Source: Shinella sp. WSJ-2 (lineage in GTDB: Bacteria > Pseudomonadota > Alphaproteobacteria > Rhizobiales > Rhizobiaceae). From it: a DNA stretch of 64,000 bases. Shown here one piece after another: positions 1 through 9,862 of the stretch. The position numbers were made by a program, and so were the translations under genes. Every line of letters begins with the position of its first letter. The stretch's first letter is position 1. The notes under the pieces are model-generated. The model was given only the letters and a program-made list of their open reading frames with translations. It was not told where the DNA came from and did no database searches. Location: positions 124,001-188,000 of the forward strand of contig NZ_QWBU01000009.1 of the NCBI RefSeq assembly GCF_003432075.1. Direction: 5' to 3'.

Positions 1-1608
1 GCGTGTCGCGGCCTGGCGCTTTCGGCGCGCCCAGGCGATCTCGAGGCCGGCCATGTCGCTGACGGCGAAAAAGCCCATCGGGAAACCATAGGCCTCCATC
101 GCCGCATCGATCTCCTGCGGCAGCGCACCATCCTCCACCATGAATTCTGCCTCGCGACGATAGGCGGAGAAGATGCGGTTGCCGACGAACCCTTCGGTGA
201 CGCCGCAGACGACGGGGAGCTTGCCGAGGCGTTTGACGAAAGCGAGCGCGCTTGCCAGCACGTCGGGCGCGGTTTTCGTGCAGTCGACCACTTCCACGAG
301 GCGCATGATATTGGCCGGCGAGAAGAAATGCAGGCCGACCACGCGCGACGGATCGGCGGTTGCGGCAGCGATCGTGTCGGGATCGAGATAACTCGTATTG
401 GTCGCCAGGATGGCCTGTGGCGCGACGATGCCGTCGAGCCTGCGGAACAGTTCCGTCTTGACCGCGAGGTCGTCGAAGACCGCTTCGATCACCAGATCGG
501 CCGTCGCGAGGTTTTTGGCCTCGGCTGTCGTTTCCAACCGGGAGAGGCAGGCGTCGCGCATGTCGGGCGTAAGGCGCTTTGACTGGACGGCCTTGTCGAG
601 CAGGCCGGCGATGCGGGCGCGGCCGCTCTCGGCCGCCTCCACACTCTGCTCCAGCGCAACGACGCGATAGCCGCCGGTGAGCGCCGAGACGGCGATGCCG
701 GAGCCCATCAGCCCCGTGCCGACCACACCGATGGTTTCGATGCGCCGCGCCTGCACGCCCTCAAGCGCATCGACCTTGCCGGCGGCGCGCTCGGCGAAGA
801 AGACATGCCGCAAGGCGGCGGATTCCTGGGAATCGCGCAGGCGAAGGAAGGTGGCGCGCTCCTCCGTCAGCCCCTGTTCGAGGCTGAGCCGGCCGGCTGC
901 CTTGACGAGGCGGATGGCCTCGGCGGGTGCGATCTGGCCACGGCTCTTGCCGATGACCTTCGCCTCCGCCGCGCTGACGGCGGTCTCATCTGCGCGGGGC
1001 ACGGCAAGCGCGCCGGTACGGCGCAGCGGCTGCCCGGCCTTTTCCTTCATGGCGGCGATGGCGGCAGCAATGGCGTCGGCGGCAACCGCGTCGGCAAGGC
1101 CCAATGCCACAGCTTCGGCGCTCTTTACCGCCCGTCCCGTGCCGATGAGATCGATGGCCGCGACCGTGCCAATCAGACGCGGCAGGCGCTGCGTTCCGCC
1201 GGCACCGGGAACGAGGCCGAGCTTTACCTCCGGCAAGCCAAAGCTTGCGCCTTCCCCGGCGATACGGCCATGGCAGGCCAGCGCCACCTCGCAGCCACCG
1301 CCGAGCGCCGCGCCGTTCACGGCTGAGACTACGGGTTTTTCGAAGCGCTCAATACGCTCGATAACATCAGGAAGTATGGGTTCGACCGGCGGCTTACCGA
1401 ATTCCTTGATATCGGCCCCGCCGATGAAGGTGCGGCCTGCGCCCGTAACCACGATACCGACGATGTCCGTCGCGCTGGCGGCATGGTCCAACGCTTCGAC
1501 CAGTCCCGCACGGACATGCGCCGACAGCGCGTTGACCGGCGAATTGTCGATGGTGACGACGAGCACGCCGTCATGGCTTAAGGCCGAAACGCTCTCGGAA
1601 AACCGCAT
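1..1608 (-). CDS. 3-hydroxyacyl-CoA dehydrogenase with N-terminal enoyl-CoA hydratase domain (partial, 3' end outside window)
   Basis: Reading the minus strand from an ATG at 1608 (an in-frame GTG lies at 1614) gives 536 residues with no stop before the window edge. Residues 1-180 form a crotonase domain with a GGADIKEFGKPP stretch and the GAALGGGCEVALACH oxyanion region. From about residue 297 a Rossmann fold begins with IGVVGTGLMGSGIA (GxGxxG), followed by the HFFSPAN motif of 3-hydroxyacyl-CoA dehydrogenases. The family (FadJ/FadB alpha subunit-like, about 700 residues) hydrates enoyl-CoA and oxidises the 3-hydroxy product with NAD. It is the last visible gene of the anthraniloyl-CoA operon, 8 nt downstream of the RidA gene, so it probably performs late ring-cleavage or beta-oxidation steps. 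That pathway step is inferred. Confidence 0.9.
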   Translation of the reverse strand, partial: MRFSESVSALSHDGVLVVTIDNSPVNALSAHVRAGLVEALDHAASATDIVGIVVTGAGRTFIGGADIKEFGKPPVEPILPDVIERIERFEKPVVSAVNGAALGGGCEVALACHGRIAGEGASFGLPEVKLGLVPGAGGTQRLPRLIGTVAAIDLIGTGRAVKSAEAVALGLADAVAADAIAAAIAAMKEKAGQPLRRTGALAVPRADETAVSAAEAKVIGKSRGQIAPAEAIRLVKAAGRLSLEQGLTEERATFLRLRDSQESAALRHVFFAERAAGKVDALEGVQARRIETIGVVGTGLMGSGIAVSALTGGYRVVALEQSVEAAESGRARIAGLLDKAVQSKRLTPDMRDACLSRLETTAEAKNLATADLVIEAVFDDLAVKTELFRRLDGIVAPQAILATNTSYLDPDTIAAATADPSRVVGLHFFSPANIMRLVEVVDCTKTAPDVLASALAFVKRLGKLPVVCGVTEGFVGNRIFSAYRREAEFMVEDGALPQEIDAAMEAYGFPMGFFAVSDMAGLEIAWARRKRQAATR

Positions 1609-1616
1609 CTTCACGC

Positions 1617-2012
1617 CTATTCGGGAACGACGGCCGTGGCCTGGATTTCGATCTTGGCGCGGTCTTCGACCAGCGCCACCACCTGCATGGCCGCCATGGC
1701 GGGATAGTGCCGGCCGATGGTTTCGCGATAGGCCTGGCCGATGCCGCGCAGGTTGCCGAGATATTCCTGCTTGTCCGTGAAGTACCAGGTCATCGTGGTG
1801 ATGTGGTGTGGCTCCGCACCGCCAGCGGCGAGCACGGCCACGACATTCTTCAACGTCTGGCGCACCTGCTCGACGAAATCGTCGGTCTCGAACTGCGCCC
1901 GCGCATTCCAGCCGATCTGGCCGCCGACGAAGAGCGTGCGGCCCGACGCCGCCACGCCGTTGGCATAGCCGATGGGCTTCGCCCAGCCTTCCGGTTGCAG
2001 GATCGTATGCAT
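1617..2012 (-). CDS. RidA (YjgF/YER057c/UK114) family enamine/imine deaminase
   Basis: This 131-residue protein has the usual RidA length and fold signature. It starts with an N-terminal stretch reaching GYANGVAASGRTLFVGGQIG, has the conserved FVEQVRQTLKNV helix, and has the Arg/Glu region near the C-terminus (EDRAKIEIQATA). RidA proteins hydrolyse reactive enamines and imines to ketones and ammonia in the cytoplasm. The gene lies 8 nt downstream of the acyl-CoA dehydrogenase gene and 8 nt before the hydroxyacyl-CoA dehydrogenase gene, inside the operon. Anthraniloyl-CoA dearomatisation yields a cyclic enamine, so a dedicated deaminase role is plausible. That role is inferred, and generic 2-aminoacrylate detoxification is the alternative. 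Confidence 0.9.
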   Translation of the reverse strand: MHTILQPEGWAKPIGYANGVAASGRTLFVGGQIGWNARAQFETDDFVEQVRQTLKNVVAVLAAGGAEPHHITTMTWYFTDKQEYLGNLRGIGQAYRETIGRHYPAMAAMQVVALVEDRAKIEIQATAVVPE

Positions 2013-2020
2013 GGCGTCTC

Positions 2021-3208
2021 CTATCGTGCCGCTTCTTTCATCAGCTCGCGGCCGATGATGAGCTTTTGAACTTCCGTCGCGCCTTCATAGATGCGCAGCG
2101 ATCGAATCTCGCGGTAAAGCCGCTCGGTGATCTCGCCCGTGCGCACCCCCCTGCCCCCGAAGAGCTGCAGCGCCTGGTCGATAACCCATTGGGCATTTTC
2201 CGTCGCGGTCATCTTGGCCATCGCCGCCTCGCGCGTCGTCGGCTGCTTCTGCACATCGCGTTTCCAAGCGGTGCGGCTGGTCAGTAGCGCGGCGGCATCG
2301 ATAGCGGTCGCCATTTCGCCGAGCGTGCTTTGTGCCGTCGGAAGGTCGGAGAGGGTGGCGCCGAACATTTTTCGGCTTTTCGCATGCGCCACGGCTTCAT
2401 CGAGCGCGCGGCGGGCAAATCCGGTCGCAGCCGCCGCCACGGACGGGCGGAAGATATCGAGCGTGCGCATGGCGATCTTGAAGCCCTCGCCGGGGCTTCC
2501 GAGCAGCTGCGTCGCGGGGATGCGGCAATTGTCGAAGCGGATGCGGGCGAGCGGGTGCGGCGCGATGGTCTCGATGCGCTCGGCAATGGTGAAGCCGGGC
2601 GTATCTGCAAAGACGACGAAGGCGGAGATGCCGCGCGTGCCGGGCGCCTCGCCGGTGCGGGCAAAGAGCGTATAGACATTGGCGATGCCGCCGTTGGAAA
2701 TCCAGGTTTTTTCGCCGTCGAGAATGAAGTGGTCGCCCTCGCGCCGTGCCGCGCAGGCGAGCGCGGCGACGTCGGATCCGGCATCGGGTTCGGAGAGCGC
2801 GAAAGCGGACAGCCATTCGCCGCGCGCCACTTTCGGCAGCACCTGCTCTTTCAGCGCCAGCGAGCCGGACAGGCTGATCGCGCCTGTGCCCAGCCCCTGC
2901 ATGGCGAAGGCGAAATCGGCGAGACCGTCGGCATAGGCGAGCGTTTCGCGCACCAGGCAGAGCGCCCGGCTGTCGATCTCCTCGCTGGCCCCACCGAAAG
3001 CTTTTGGAACGCAATGGCGCAGGATACCGGCGGCACCCAGCGCCGCAACCAGCTGCCGGCAGGCCGCATCGACATTGCCATGGTCCACATTGTCGAGGCC
3101 GCCACGCGCGACGAAGCCGTCAAGCTCCGCTGCAAGGGCGCGGTGGCTCTCGTCAAAGAACGGCCAGTCGAGATGATCGCGGGTCGGCGCCATGGCAGCG
3201 GGCTGCAT
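2021..3208 (-). CDS. acyl-CoA dehydrogenase
   Basis: This is a full-length 395-residue acyl-CoA dehydrogenase. The middle beta-domain motif [11 protein letters not shown] and the flavin/substrate loop [11 protein letters not shown] are clear. The C-terminal helix bundle holds [16 protein letters not shown] and [10 protein letters not shown], whose Glu is the usual catalytic base in this family. The enzyme uses FAD to introduce an alpha-beta double bond into an acyl-CoA and passes electrons to ETF. It sits 1 nt downstream of the enoyl-CoA hydratase gene and 8 nt before ridA on the same strand, so it probably acts on a ring-derived CoA thioester of the anthraniloyl-CoA pathway. The substrate is inferred from context. 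Confidence 0.93.
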   Translation of the reverse strand: MQPAAMAPTRDHLDWPFFDESHRALAAELDGFVARGGLDNVDHGNVDAACRQLVAALGAAGILRHCVPKAFGGASEEIDSRALCLVRETLAYADGLADFAFAMQGLGTGAISLSGSLALKEQVLPKVARGEWLSAFALSEPDAGSDVAALACAARREGDHFILDGEKTWISNGGIANVYTLFARTGEAPGTRGISAFVVFADTPGFTIAERIETIAPHPLARIRFDNCRIPATQLLGSPGEGFKIAMRTLDIFRPSVAAAATGFARRALDEAVAHAKSRKMFGATLSDLPTAQSTLGEMATAIDAAALLTSRTAWKRDVQKQPTTREAAMAKMTATENAQWVIDQALQLFGGRGVRTGEITERLYREIRSLRIYEGATEVQKLIIGRELMKEAAR

Positions 3209-3209
3209 G

Positions 3210-4052
3210 TCAGTTCCCCTCGAAGGCAGGCTTGGCCTTGGCGGCGAAGGCCTCGAAGGCGCGGCGGAAATCGCCGGTCGCCATGCAGATCGCCTGCGCC
3301 TGCGCTTCCGCCTCGATCATCTGGTCGATGCCCATCGCCCATTCCTGATCGAGCATCTTTTTGGTCATGGCATGGGCAAACCACGGGCCATCGGCGAGGT
3401 TGCGCGCGAATTTTTGCGCCTCGGCAAGCACCGCATCGCGCTCGTGCAGGGCGCTATAAAAGCCCCAGGTGTGGCCTTCCACAGCGCTCATCACGCGGCC
3501 GGTGAACAGCAGTTCGGCGGCACGGCCCTGGCCGATGATGCGGGGAAGGATGCCGCAGGCCCCCATGTCCGCTCCGGCGAGCCCAACGCGGGTGAAGAGG
3601 AAGGCCGTCTTCGTCTCCGGCGTCGCCACGCGGTAATCCGAGGCCATGGCGAGGATCGCACCGGCACCAGCGCAGATGCCATCGACGGCGGCGATGATCG
3701 GCTGCGGGCAGGCGCGCATCTGGCGCACGAGTTCGCCCGTCATGCGGGTGAAGGCGAGAAGGTCCGGCATCGCCATTTCGGTCAGCGGCTTGATGATATC
3801 GAACACATCGCCGCCGGAAGAGAAATTGCCGGCCGCTCCCGTCAGCACCACGACACGTACATCGCTGGCGCGCGTCAGCGCACGGAAGAGGTCGCCTAGT
3901 TCCTCATAGCTTTCGAAGGTCAGCGGGTTCTTCTTGTCGGGGCGGTTGAGCGTGATCGTCGCGACGCGACCGTCGGCATCCGTCTCGAACAGGAAGTGCT
4001 TGGCCTTGTGATCCTTGAAGGGGCGCTGCTTGGCCTGCATGGGGTTCGTCAT
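3210..4052 (-). CDS. enoyl-CoA hydratase/isomerase family protein
   Basis: The ATG at 4052 is chosen because an upstream in-frame extension would run far into the SDR gene. The resulting protein has 280 residues. Crotonase features are present: [12 protein letters not shown] for CoA binding, [18 protein letters not shown] for the first oxyanion region and [19 protein letters not shown] for the second. The family hydrates, isomerises or hydrolytically cleaves CoA thioesters. In this operon ring hydration or ring opening of the dearomatised anthraniloyl-CoA product is a reasonable guess. The gene starts 11 nt after the SDR stop and ends 1 nt before the acyl-CoA dehydrogenase gene. Confidence 0.9.
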   Translation of the reverse strand: MTNPMQAKQRPFKDHKAKHFLFETDADGRVATITLNRPDKKNPLTFESYEELGDLFRALTRASDVRVVVLTGAAGNFSSGGDVFDIIKPLTEMAMPDLLAFTRMTGELVRQMRACPQPIIAAVDGICAGAGAILAMASDYRVATPETKTAFLFTRVGLAGADMGACGILPRIIGQGRAAELLFTGRVMSAVEGHTWGFYSALHERDAVLAEAQKFARNLADGPWFAHAMTKKMLDQEWAMGIDQMIEAEAQAQAICMATGDFRRAFEAFAAKAKPAFEGN

Positions 4053-4063
4053 GTCATCGTCCT

Positions 4064-4834
4064 TCAGAGAATTTCGCCGCCGGCGACCGCGATGGCCTGG
4101 CCGGTGATCGCGCTCGCCCCTTCGGAGACGAGCCAGGAAACGGTGTGCGCCACCTCGGCCGGGCTCACCAGCCGGCCCTGCGGGTTGGAGCGCGCGAGGC
4201 TGGCGCGCGCCTCCTCGCGTGAGCGGCCGGTTTTTTCCGTGATCGTGTCGAGCGCACCATCGATGAGCGGCGTATCGGTGAAGCCGGGGCAGACGGCGTT
4301 GACCGTGACGTCGGTGCGCGCCAATTCCAGCGCCAGCGCCCGCGTCAAGCCGATGACCCCGTGTTTGGAGGCGCAATAGGCGGAGACATAGGCATAGCCG
4401 GTGAGCCCGGCGGTGCTCGCGACATTGACGATGCGGCCCTTGCCGGCGCAGCGCACGGAGGGAAGTGCCGCCTGCGTAACGATATAGACGCCCGTGAGGT
4501 TGATGGAGAGCACACGCTGCCAGAGGGCGAAGTCGGTCTTTTCGAACGGCGCCGAGGGCGCTTCGCCAGCGCAATTGACGAGCACGGCGATCTCACCGGC
4601 CGAGGCGATGGCGGCGGCGATGCCGCGTTCGACGGCAACGGCATCCGTCACATCGAAACCGTCGTGGGCGAAAGCCTCGCCACCGGCCGCGCGGATCTCG
4701 TCGCGCACCGTTTCCAGCGGCCCGGCCCTCCGGCCGGCGAGACTGACAATGTGGCCTTCGGTGGCAAGCATCAGCGCGATGGCCTTGCCGATGCCGCTGC
4801 CGGCACCCGTGACGAAAGCGTGCCGTTTGCTCAT
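4064..4834 (-). CDS. SDR family NAD(P)-dependent oxidoreductase
   Basis: This 256-residue classical short-chain dehydrogenase has the cofactor motif TGAGSGIG at residues 9-16, the structural NCAG at 87-90, Ser140, and the YxxxK pair Tyr153/Lys157, so the catalytic set is intact. Its start codon overlaps the end of the monooxygenase/reductase gene by 4 nt, which implies translational coupling. Family members interconvert alcohols and ketones with NAD(P). Here it probably reduces or oxidises the 5-oxo or 5-hydroxy position of the cyclohexene-carboxyl-CoA intermediate, which is an inference from context. The acidic or basic residue choice for NAD versus NADP was not resolved. Confidence 0.92.
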   Translation of the reverse strand: MSKRHAFVTGAGSGIGKAIALMLATEGHIVSLAGRRAGPLETVRDEIRAAGGEAFAHDGFDVTDAVAVERGIAAAIASAGEIAVLVNCAGEAPSAPFEKTDFALWQRVLSINLTGVYIVTQAALPSVRCAGKGRIVNVASTAGLTGYAYVSAYCASKHGVIGLTRALALELARTDVTVNAVCPGFTDTPLIDGALDTITEKTGRSREEARASLARSNPQGRLVSPAEVAHTVSWLVSEGASAITGQAIAVAGGEIL

Positions 4835-7149
4835 GGCTTGCCTGCCGTCGTCGCGCGCGCGAGGTTGTTCACATATTGCGCGCGGGCGGAATAATATTGT
4901 TTGGGCCAGGGCTGGGCGTCATAGCCGATCTTCGCGGCCTCGTGCATCACGAAGGACGGGTCGGCGAGATGCGGGCGGGCGACGGCACAGAGATCGGCGC
5001 GGCCGGCGGCGATGATCGAATTGGCGTGGTCGGCTTCGGAAATCGCGCCAACGGCGATGGTCGGCACCTGGATCTCGTTGCGGATCTTGTCGGAGAACGG
5101 CGTCTGGAACAGGCGGCCATAGACCGGCTTCTCCTCCTTCACCACCTGGCCGGACGAGCAGTCGATCATGTCGGCGCCGGCCTCCTTGAACATCTTCGCG
5201 AAGATCGCCGCATCCTCCGGCGTGTTGCCGCCCTCGTGCCAGTCATTGGTCGAGAGACGCACCGAGATCGGCTTATCCTCGGGCCAGACCTTGCGGATGG
5301 CGTGGAACACTTCGAGCGGGAAACGGGCACGCGCCGCGTGGTCGCCGCCGTAGTCGTCGGTGCGATGGTTGGTGAGCGGCGAAAGGAAGCTCGACAGGAG
5401 ATAGCCGTGCGCGGCGTGTAGCTCGAGAATATCGAAGCCGATGTCGCGTGCCCGCTCGGTCGCCGTCACGAAATCCGCGATGACGCGATCCATGTCCTCG
5501 CGGGTCATTTCGCGCGGCGTCTCAGAATGCTTGAGATAGGGCAAGGCCGAGGCCGAGATCAACGGCCAACCACCTTCGGCGAGCGGCTGGTCAATGCCGT
5601 CCCAGGCGAGCTTCGTCGCCCCCTTGCGCCCGGCATGGCCGAGCTGGATACCGATCTTGGCGGGCGTTTCGTGATGCACGAAATCGACGATCCGCTGGAA
5701 AGCCTGCTGCTGTGCATCGTTCCACAGGCCGAGGCAGCCGGGCGTGATGCGCGCATCGGGCGAGACGCAGGTCATTTCCGGGAAAATGAGGGCGGCACCG
5801 CCCATGGCGCGCGCGCCGAGATGCACGAGATGGAAATCGCCCGGCAGACCGTCCGTCGCGGAATACATCGCCATGGGCGAGACGACGATGCGGTTCCTGA
5901 GCGTCAGGCCAAGCAGCTTGAAGGGCGTGAACATCGGCGGCGGCACGGCGCCGTTCGCGGCCTTTTCCGCACCCGCCCGCTCGGCGAACCAGCGTTCGAA
6001 ACCTTCCAGCCATTCCTTGTCGCGCAGGCGCAGGTTCTCGTGGCTGATGCGCTGCGAGCGCGTCAGCATCGAATACATGAATTGTTCTGGCTCCAGCGTA
6101 TCGGCATAGCGCGTGCCGACCACCTCGAACCATTCCATGGCGTTGCGCGCCGCGTTCTGGATGCGCGCGACATCGACGCGGCGCACCTCCTCGTAAGCCG
6201 CGAGCACGGCGGGGATGCTCGCCTTGTCGTGGCCGATCAGATCGAACTGGCGGGTCAGCTCGATTGCATCGTCGATGGCGAGCTTGGTGCCCGAGCCGAT
6301 GGCGAAATGGGCGGTGTGGGCGCTGTCCCCCATCAGCACGACATGGCTGTTGCCGTTGAAATGGCTCCATTTCTCGCAGATCAGCCGGCCGAAATTCAGC
6401 CAGGCCGAGCCGCGCAGATGGCGCGCATTGGTCATCAAGCCGTGGCCGTCGAGGCTTTCGGCAAAGAGCTTCTCGCAGAAGGCGATGGACTGGTCCTGGT
6501 CCATCTTGTCGAGCCCATGCGCCTTGAACACCTCGTCCGTCGTCTCGACGATGAAGGTCGAGGTCGTGTCGTCGAAGCGATAGACATGCGCCTGGAACCA
6601 GCCGTGTTCGGTGCGCTGGAAATCGAAGGTGAAGGCATCGAACGGCTTGTTGGTGCCGAGCCAGATATAGCGGTTCGGCCGCACCACCATGTCGGGCTGG
6701 AAGACATCAGCATATTTATTGCGGATACGGGAATTCACGCCGTCAGAAGCGATGATGAGGTCGGCGTCCGGGAACTCCTCGTCCCCTTGCACGTCGCGCT
6801 CGAACAAAAGCTCGACGCCGAGTTCCAGGCAGCGCTCCTGCAGGATGTTGAGCATCTTCTTGCGGCCGATGCCGACGAAGCCATGGCCGGTGGTGCGGAT
6901 CTTGCGGCCCTTGAAGACCAGTTCGATATCGTCCCAATGGTTGAAGGAAACCTCGATCGCCTCCGCCGTCTCCGGATCCCACTGGCGCATCGACTGCATG
7001 GTGGCATCGGAGAAGACCACGCCCCAGCCGAAGGTATCGAAAGCCCGGTTGCGCTCGACGACGGTGATCTGGTGTTCCGGGTGCTGGCGCTTCATCAGAA
7101 GCGCGAAATAGAGACCGGCAGGCCCACCACCGATACAGACGATCCGCAT
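4831..7149 (-). CDS. anthraniloyl-CoA (2-aminobenzoyl-CoA) monooxygenase/reductase, FAD monooxygenase fused to old yellow enzyme
   Basis: The start at 7149 follows a strong GGGAGGAGAA ribosome site. An in-frame ATG 42 nt upstream is less likely. The 772-residue protein begins with a Rossmann FAD motif ([14 protein letters not shown]) and a class A flavoprotein monooxygenase domain that includes [12 protein letters not shown]. From about residue 390 an FMN-binding old-yellow-enzyme domain starts ([15 protein letters not shown]) and includes [16 protein letters not shown]. This two-flavin fusion is known for 2-aminobenzoyl-CoA monooxygenase/reductase and salicylyl-CoA 5-hydroxylase. The kynurenine genes nearby favour anthraniloyl-CoA, which would be hydroxylated and dearomatised using O2 and NAD(P)H. 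It heads the operon. Salicylyl-CoA cannot be excluded from sequence alone. Confidence 0.88.
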   Translation of the reverse strand: MRIVCIGGGPAGLYFALLMKRQHPEHQITVVERNRAFDTFGWGVVFSDATMQSMRQWDPETAEAIEVSFNHWDDIELVFKGRKIRTTGHGFVGIGRKKMLNILQERCLELGVELLFERDVQGDEEFPDADLIIASDGVNSRIRNKYADVFQPDMVVRPNRYIWLGTNKPFDAFTFDFQRTEHGWFQAHVYRFDDTTSTFIVETTDEVFKAHGLDKMDQDQSIAFCEKLFAESLDGHGLMTNARHLRGSAWLNFGRLICEKWSHFNGNSHVVLMGDSAHTAHFAIGSGTKLAIDDAIELTRQFDLIGHDKASIPAVLAAYEEVRRVDVARIQNAARNAMEWFEVVGTRYADTLEPEQFMYSMLTRSQRISHENLRLRDKEWLEGFERWFAERAGAEKAANGAVPPPMFTPFKLLGLTLRNRIVVSPMAMYSATDGLPGDFHLVHLGARAMGGAALIFPEMTCVSPDARITPGCLGLWNDAQQQAFQRIVDFVHHETPAKIGIQLGHAGRKGATKLAWDGIDQPLAEGGWPLISASALPYLKHSETPREMTREDMDRVIADFVTATERARDIGFDILELHAAHGYLLSSFLSPLTNHRTDDYGGDHAARARFPLEVFHAIRKVWPEDKPISVRLSTNDWHEGGNTPEDAAIFAKMFKEAGADMIDCSSGQVVKEEKPVYGRLFQTPFSDKIRNEIQVPTIAVGAISEADHANSIIAAGRADLCAVARPHLADPSFVMHEAAKIGYDAQPWPKQYYSARAQYVNNLARATTAGKP

Positions 7150-7240
7150 GTCGTTCTCCTCCCGAGCTCCGGCCGCGTGTGTCGCAGACACCGCACAGGT
7201 ATCTGGACTGTGGCAGCAGGTTGGACCCGTTTCGGAGAAA

Positions 7241-7256
7241 TTTCAAGCTTAAAATT
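7241..7256. promoter_or_regulatory. candidate operator upstream of the anthraniloyl-CoA operon
   Basis: The 16-mer TTTCAAGCTTAAAATT lies 92 nt upstream of the monooxygenase start, between that gene and the MarR gene. It is an imperfect palindrome, and 14 of 16 bases match a site at 21134-21149 in front of the CoA-ligase operon. A binding site for the neighbouring MarR regulator is the simplest reading, but this is inferred. Confidence 0.5.
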
Positions 7257-7339
7257 GTTTTGGTGAGAGATACGCGTAAGCACAGTCCGCCGGGCATGAC
7301 GCACGACGTAAAACAGTCTCGGGAAGGCGAAAAAGTTTC

Positions 7340-7864
7340 TCAGCCGCCCTTGGCGAGCGAGGCGATGACCGAGCGCTTGAGCTTGGCAAGCTCGTCCATC
7401 AGCACGCCGCCATCCGCCGGTGCGAGGCCGGCGAAGAGGTCGGAAATCCAGTCGGCGTGGCGGGCAGCCATCTTCTCGAATTCGGCACGGCCGAAGGGGG
7501 TGAGCGCGATGATCTGCACGCGGCGGTCGGTCGGAAGCGTCGTGCGGCTGAGATGTCCGCTCTCCGTAAGGCGTTCGACGAGGACGGTGATGTTGCCGGG
7601 CGAGACCATCATGCGCTTGGAGACTTCGCCGAGCACCATGCCGTCGGGTGCACGCTCGAGCTGGGCCATCAGGTCGAAGCGCGGCAGGGTGGAATCGAAT
7701 TCCTCGCGCAGGCGGCGACGCACTTCGCTTTCCACCAGCGTCGAGCAGGTGAGCAGGCGCAGCCAGAGACGAAGCTCGGCACGGTGATCGTGCGGCGCTT
7801 CCAGGGCCTTGGTCTCGCCATCCACCCAATCCGGCGCGATGTCGAACGTGTCGTCACCCGTCAT
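7340..7864 (-). CDS. MarR family transcriptional regulator
   Basis: This 174-residue protein carries a winged helix of the MarR type: a dimerisation helix around LRLWLRLLTCSTLVE, a recognition region GMVLGEVSKRMMVSPGNITVLVERL, and a wing ending in RRVQIIALT. MarR proteins are dimeric repressors that often respond to aromatic acids or aryl-CoA ligands. The gene is directly upstream of the monooxygenase operon on the same strand, 190 nt away, and the intervening DNA holds the palindromic motif shared with the ligase operon. Control of anthranilate catabolism by anthraniloyl-CoA is therefore a plausible inference. Confidence 0.9.
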   Translation of the reverse strand: MTGDDTFDIAPDWVDGETKALEAPHDHRAELRLWLRLLTCSTLVESEVRRRLREEFDSTLPRFDLMAQLERAPDGMVLGEVSKRMMVSPGNITVLVERLTESGHLSRTTLPTDRRVQIIALTPFGRAEFEKMAARHADWISDLFAGLAPADGGVLMDELAKLKRSVIASLAKGG

Positions 7865-7932
7865 AACAAAGGTCCGTTTTCTGTACCGTCGCCTTGCCTT
7901 TTAGAGATGTTTGCACCGCTTGGACAGCGCCG

Positions 7933-8697
7933 TCATTTCGCGGCGTGCCGCGCGGAAGGTTGCGGCTCGGCGCGGTCGCCGTCCTCCGACTGGGCAAAGA
8001 CGTTCACCGTCAGGCCGATGTGCTCGGTCATCAGGGCCTGCGCGCGCGCGGCATTCCGGTCGAGCGCAGCCTCCATAAGCTCGGTATGGTGCTCGATCGA
8101 CATGGCGTCATGAAGCGCGGCGACCGCAGCCTCATAGCCTTCCGTCCGGCCCTCGGCCGCGCGGAGCGCCGGGGCAAGGCTGAGGAAGCGGTGATGGCGG
8201 CGCAGCTGGTCGGACACCGTCGCCTGGAAGCGCATGAGCCAGTTGGAGCGGGCCGAGCTAATAAGTGCCGTGTGGAAGGCGGCGTGCCGTTCATCCCACT
8301 CGTCGATCTCGCTCTCCGTCGCCGTTTCGACGGCGAGCTTACACCGCGACAGCCGGTAATGTGCGGTAACGACCTCCGATTCCCAGGCGCTGTCGCCGCT
8401 GGCGATCGATTCCAGCAGGAGCGGGATTTCCACCACCATGCGGGCGCGGGTCAGGTCCTCCAGCGCATCGAGGGAGACGGGTGCCACCGCAAAGCCGCGA
8501 TTGCTGATCGCCGTCACCAGCCCTTCGGCCTCCAGCCGCGACAGCGCCTCGCGCAACGGTGTCCAGCCGAGTTCGTAGCGATCGCGGAGCGCGCTCAGCT
8601 TCATCGGCGCACCGGGCTTCAGCCGCGTCGCGAGGATATCGCGGCGCAGCAGGCGATAGGCGGATTCGGTCTTGGTCGATTGCTCGTGCTTTTGCAT
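7933..8697 (-). CDS. GntR family transcriptional regulator (FCD subfamily)
   Basis: The 254-residue protein has an N-terminal winged helix at about residues 10-80, with LSALRDRYELGWTPLREALSRLEAEGLV as recognition helix and surrounding turn. An all-helical C-terminal FCD ligand domain follows, with the metal-type residues spaced as in the family (ARMVVEIPLL, HAAFHTALI). FadR/FCD regulators usually sense carboxylic acids. The gene is divergent from the ABC importer and kynureninase operon and lies 158 nt from it, so it probably controls that promoter. The AT-rich tract at 8731-8771 lies between the two genes. The ligand is unknown; anthranilate or kynurenine are candidates. Confidence 0.9.
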   Translation of the reverse strand: MQKHEQSTKTESAYRLLRRDILATRLKPGAPMKLSALRDRYELGWTPLREALSRLEAEGLVTAISNRGFAVAPVSLDALEDLTRARMVVEIPLLLESIASGDSAWESEVVTAHYRLSRCKLAVETATESEIDEWDERHAAFHTALISSARSNWLMRFQATVSDQLRRHHRFLSLAPALRAAEGRTEGYEAAVAALHDAMSIEHHTELMEAALDRNAARAQALMTEHIGLTVNVFAQSEDGDRAEPQPSARHAAK

Positions 8698-8759
8698 CGA
8701 GGCCCCTCAGCGCCGGCATGTCATGGATCGAATATATATACTTTTGCCCCCGTGATCAA

Positions 8760-8802
8760 AATATATATATTATTTGACAAGCCGTTCCACCGCCGCCATG
8801 AT
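8760..8802 (+). promoter_or_regulatory. putative promoter and AT-palindrome of the importer-kynureninase operon
   Basis: A perfect 12-bp palindrome AATATATATATT (8760-8771) touches a TTGACA -35 box at 8774-8779. A CATGAT -10-like hexamer follows after 17 bp at 8797-8802. A second AATATATATA tract lies at 8731-8740. The divergent GntR regulator could bind these tracts; this is inferred from position only. Confidence 0.45.
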
Positions 8803-8855
8803 CCGCGCCAAGCCGCTGAAGAACGGCGGCCGCTTGTCATCTCTGGGAGGATTTC

Positions 8856-9842
8856 ATGAGCAGGCTTACTAAGTCATTCGTTTCGGGACTGGTTCTGGCC
8901 GGCGCACTGGCGCTCGGCGCCGCAAACGCGCTCGCCGAGCCGATCCGCATCGGTATCGCCAATTTCGGCGAACACCCGCAGCTTGCCGCCTCGATCGCCG
9001 GCTTCAAGAAGGCGATGGCGGAGAACGGCTTCGTCGAAGGCACCGACGTCGTCTATACCGAGAGCCACACCAATTTCGACGCCTCGCTGGTGCCGCAGAT
9101 GATCGCCAAGCTGCAGGCCGAACAGCCTAAGCTGATCTACACGATCACCACACCCGTCTCGCAGATCGCCAAGAAGGCGCTGGCAGGCTCCGGCATTCCG
9201 GTCGTCTTCTCGGCCGTCACCGATCCCGTCGCCGCCAAGCTGGTCCCCTCCTGGGAAGCGGGTGACGATGGCATGACCGGTGCGACCGACCTTCAGGACG
9301 TCGCCGCCGTCATGGAATTCGCCCACAAGCTGCTGCCGAACGCCAAGCGTTTCGGCGTGCCCTACAATCCGGGTGAGGCGAACGACGTGGCGCTGCTCGA
9401 CAAGATCAAGGAAGCGGCCCCCGCAGCCGGTTTCGAGGTCGTTGATGTCGGCGTCGACAATGTCAACGACATCCAGCAGCGCATCGCCTCCTTTGCCGGC
9501 AAGGCCGACGTGATCTACACGCCCGCCTCCAACCTGCTCCAGCCGGCGATCGCCGCTGTTTCGGCCGCCGCCCGTCAAGCGCAAATCCCGATCGTCAATT
9601 CCGACGACGGTGCCGTGCGCGACGGCGTCGTGCCGGCCAGCTTTGCCGTGAACTACGAGCAGGTCGGCCTCGCCGCCGGCAAGATCGCCGCGGAAATCCT
9701 GAAGGGCAAGGACCCGAAGACCATCGCTCCCTGGCGTCCGGCCTATGAAGACCACAAGCCGCTGATCTCCAAGAAGACGCTCGCCGCCTTCGGCGTCGAA
9801 GTGCCCGCCTCGCTTGCCGATTGCGGCTGCCTGATTGACTGA
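8856..9842 (+). CDS. ABC transporter substrate-binding protein (TrpX-like, ABC_sub_bind family)
   Basis: The protein has 328 residues and begins with a cleavable signal peptide (about residues 1-27, ending AANALA) without a lipobox. The mature part starts EPIRIGIANFGEHPQL, as in the ABC_sub_bind family of periplasmic proteins that includes tryptophan/tyrosine binders (TrpX). It is followed by the ATPase, permease and kynureninase genes on the same strand, so a role in capturing tryptophan, kynurenine or a related aromatic amino acid in the periplasm is likely. A ribosome site GGGAGGA precedes the ATG. A stable hairpin follows the gene. Confidence 0.88.
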   Translation: MSRLTKSFVSGLVLAGALALGAANALAEPIRIGIANFGEHPQLAASIAGFKKAMAENGFVEGTDVVYTESHTNFDASLVPQMIAKLQAEQPKLIYTITTPVSQIAKKALAGSGIPVVFSAVTDPVAAKLVPSWEAGDDGMTGATDLQDVAAVMEFAHKLLPNAKRFGVPYNPGEANDVALLDKIKEAAPAAGFEVVDVGVDNVNDIQQRIASFAGKADVIYTPASNLLQPAIAAVSAAARQAQIPIVNSDDGAVRDGVVPASFAVNYEQVGLAAGKIAAEILKGKDPKTIAPWRPAYEDHKPLISKKTLAAFGVEVPASLADCGCLID

Positions 9843-9862
9843 TCCGACCTTCGCGTCTATCC

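Noticed and set aside
677-1780. 367-codon open frame on the plus strand
   Set aside because: Antisense to the hydratase/dehydrogenase gene, which shows clear crotonase and Rossmann motifs on the minus strand.
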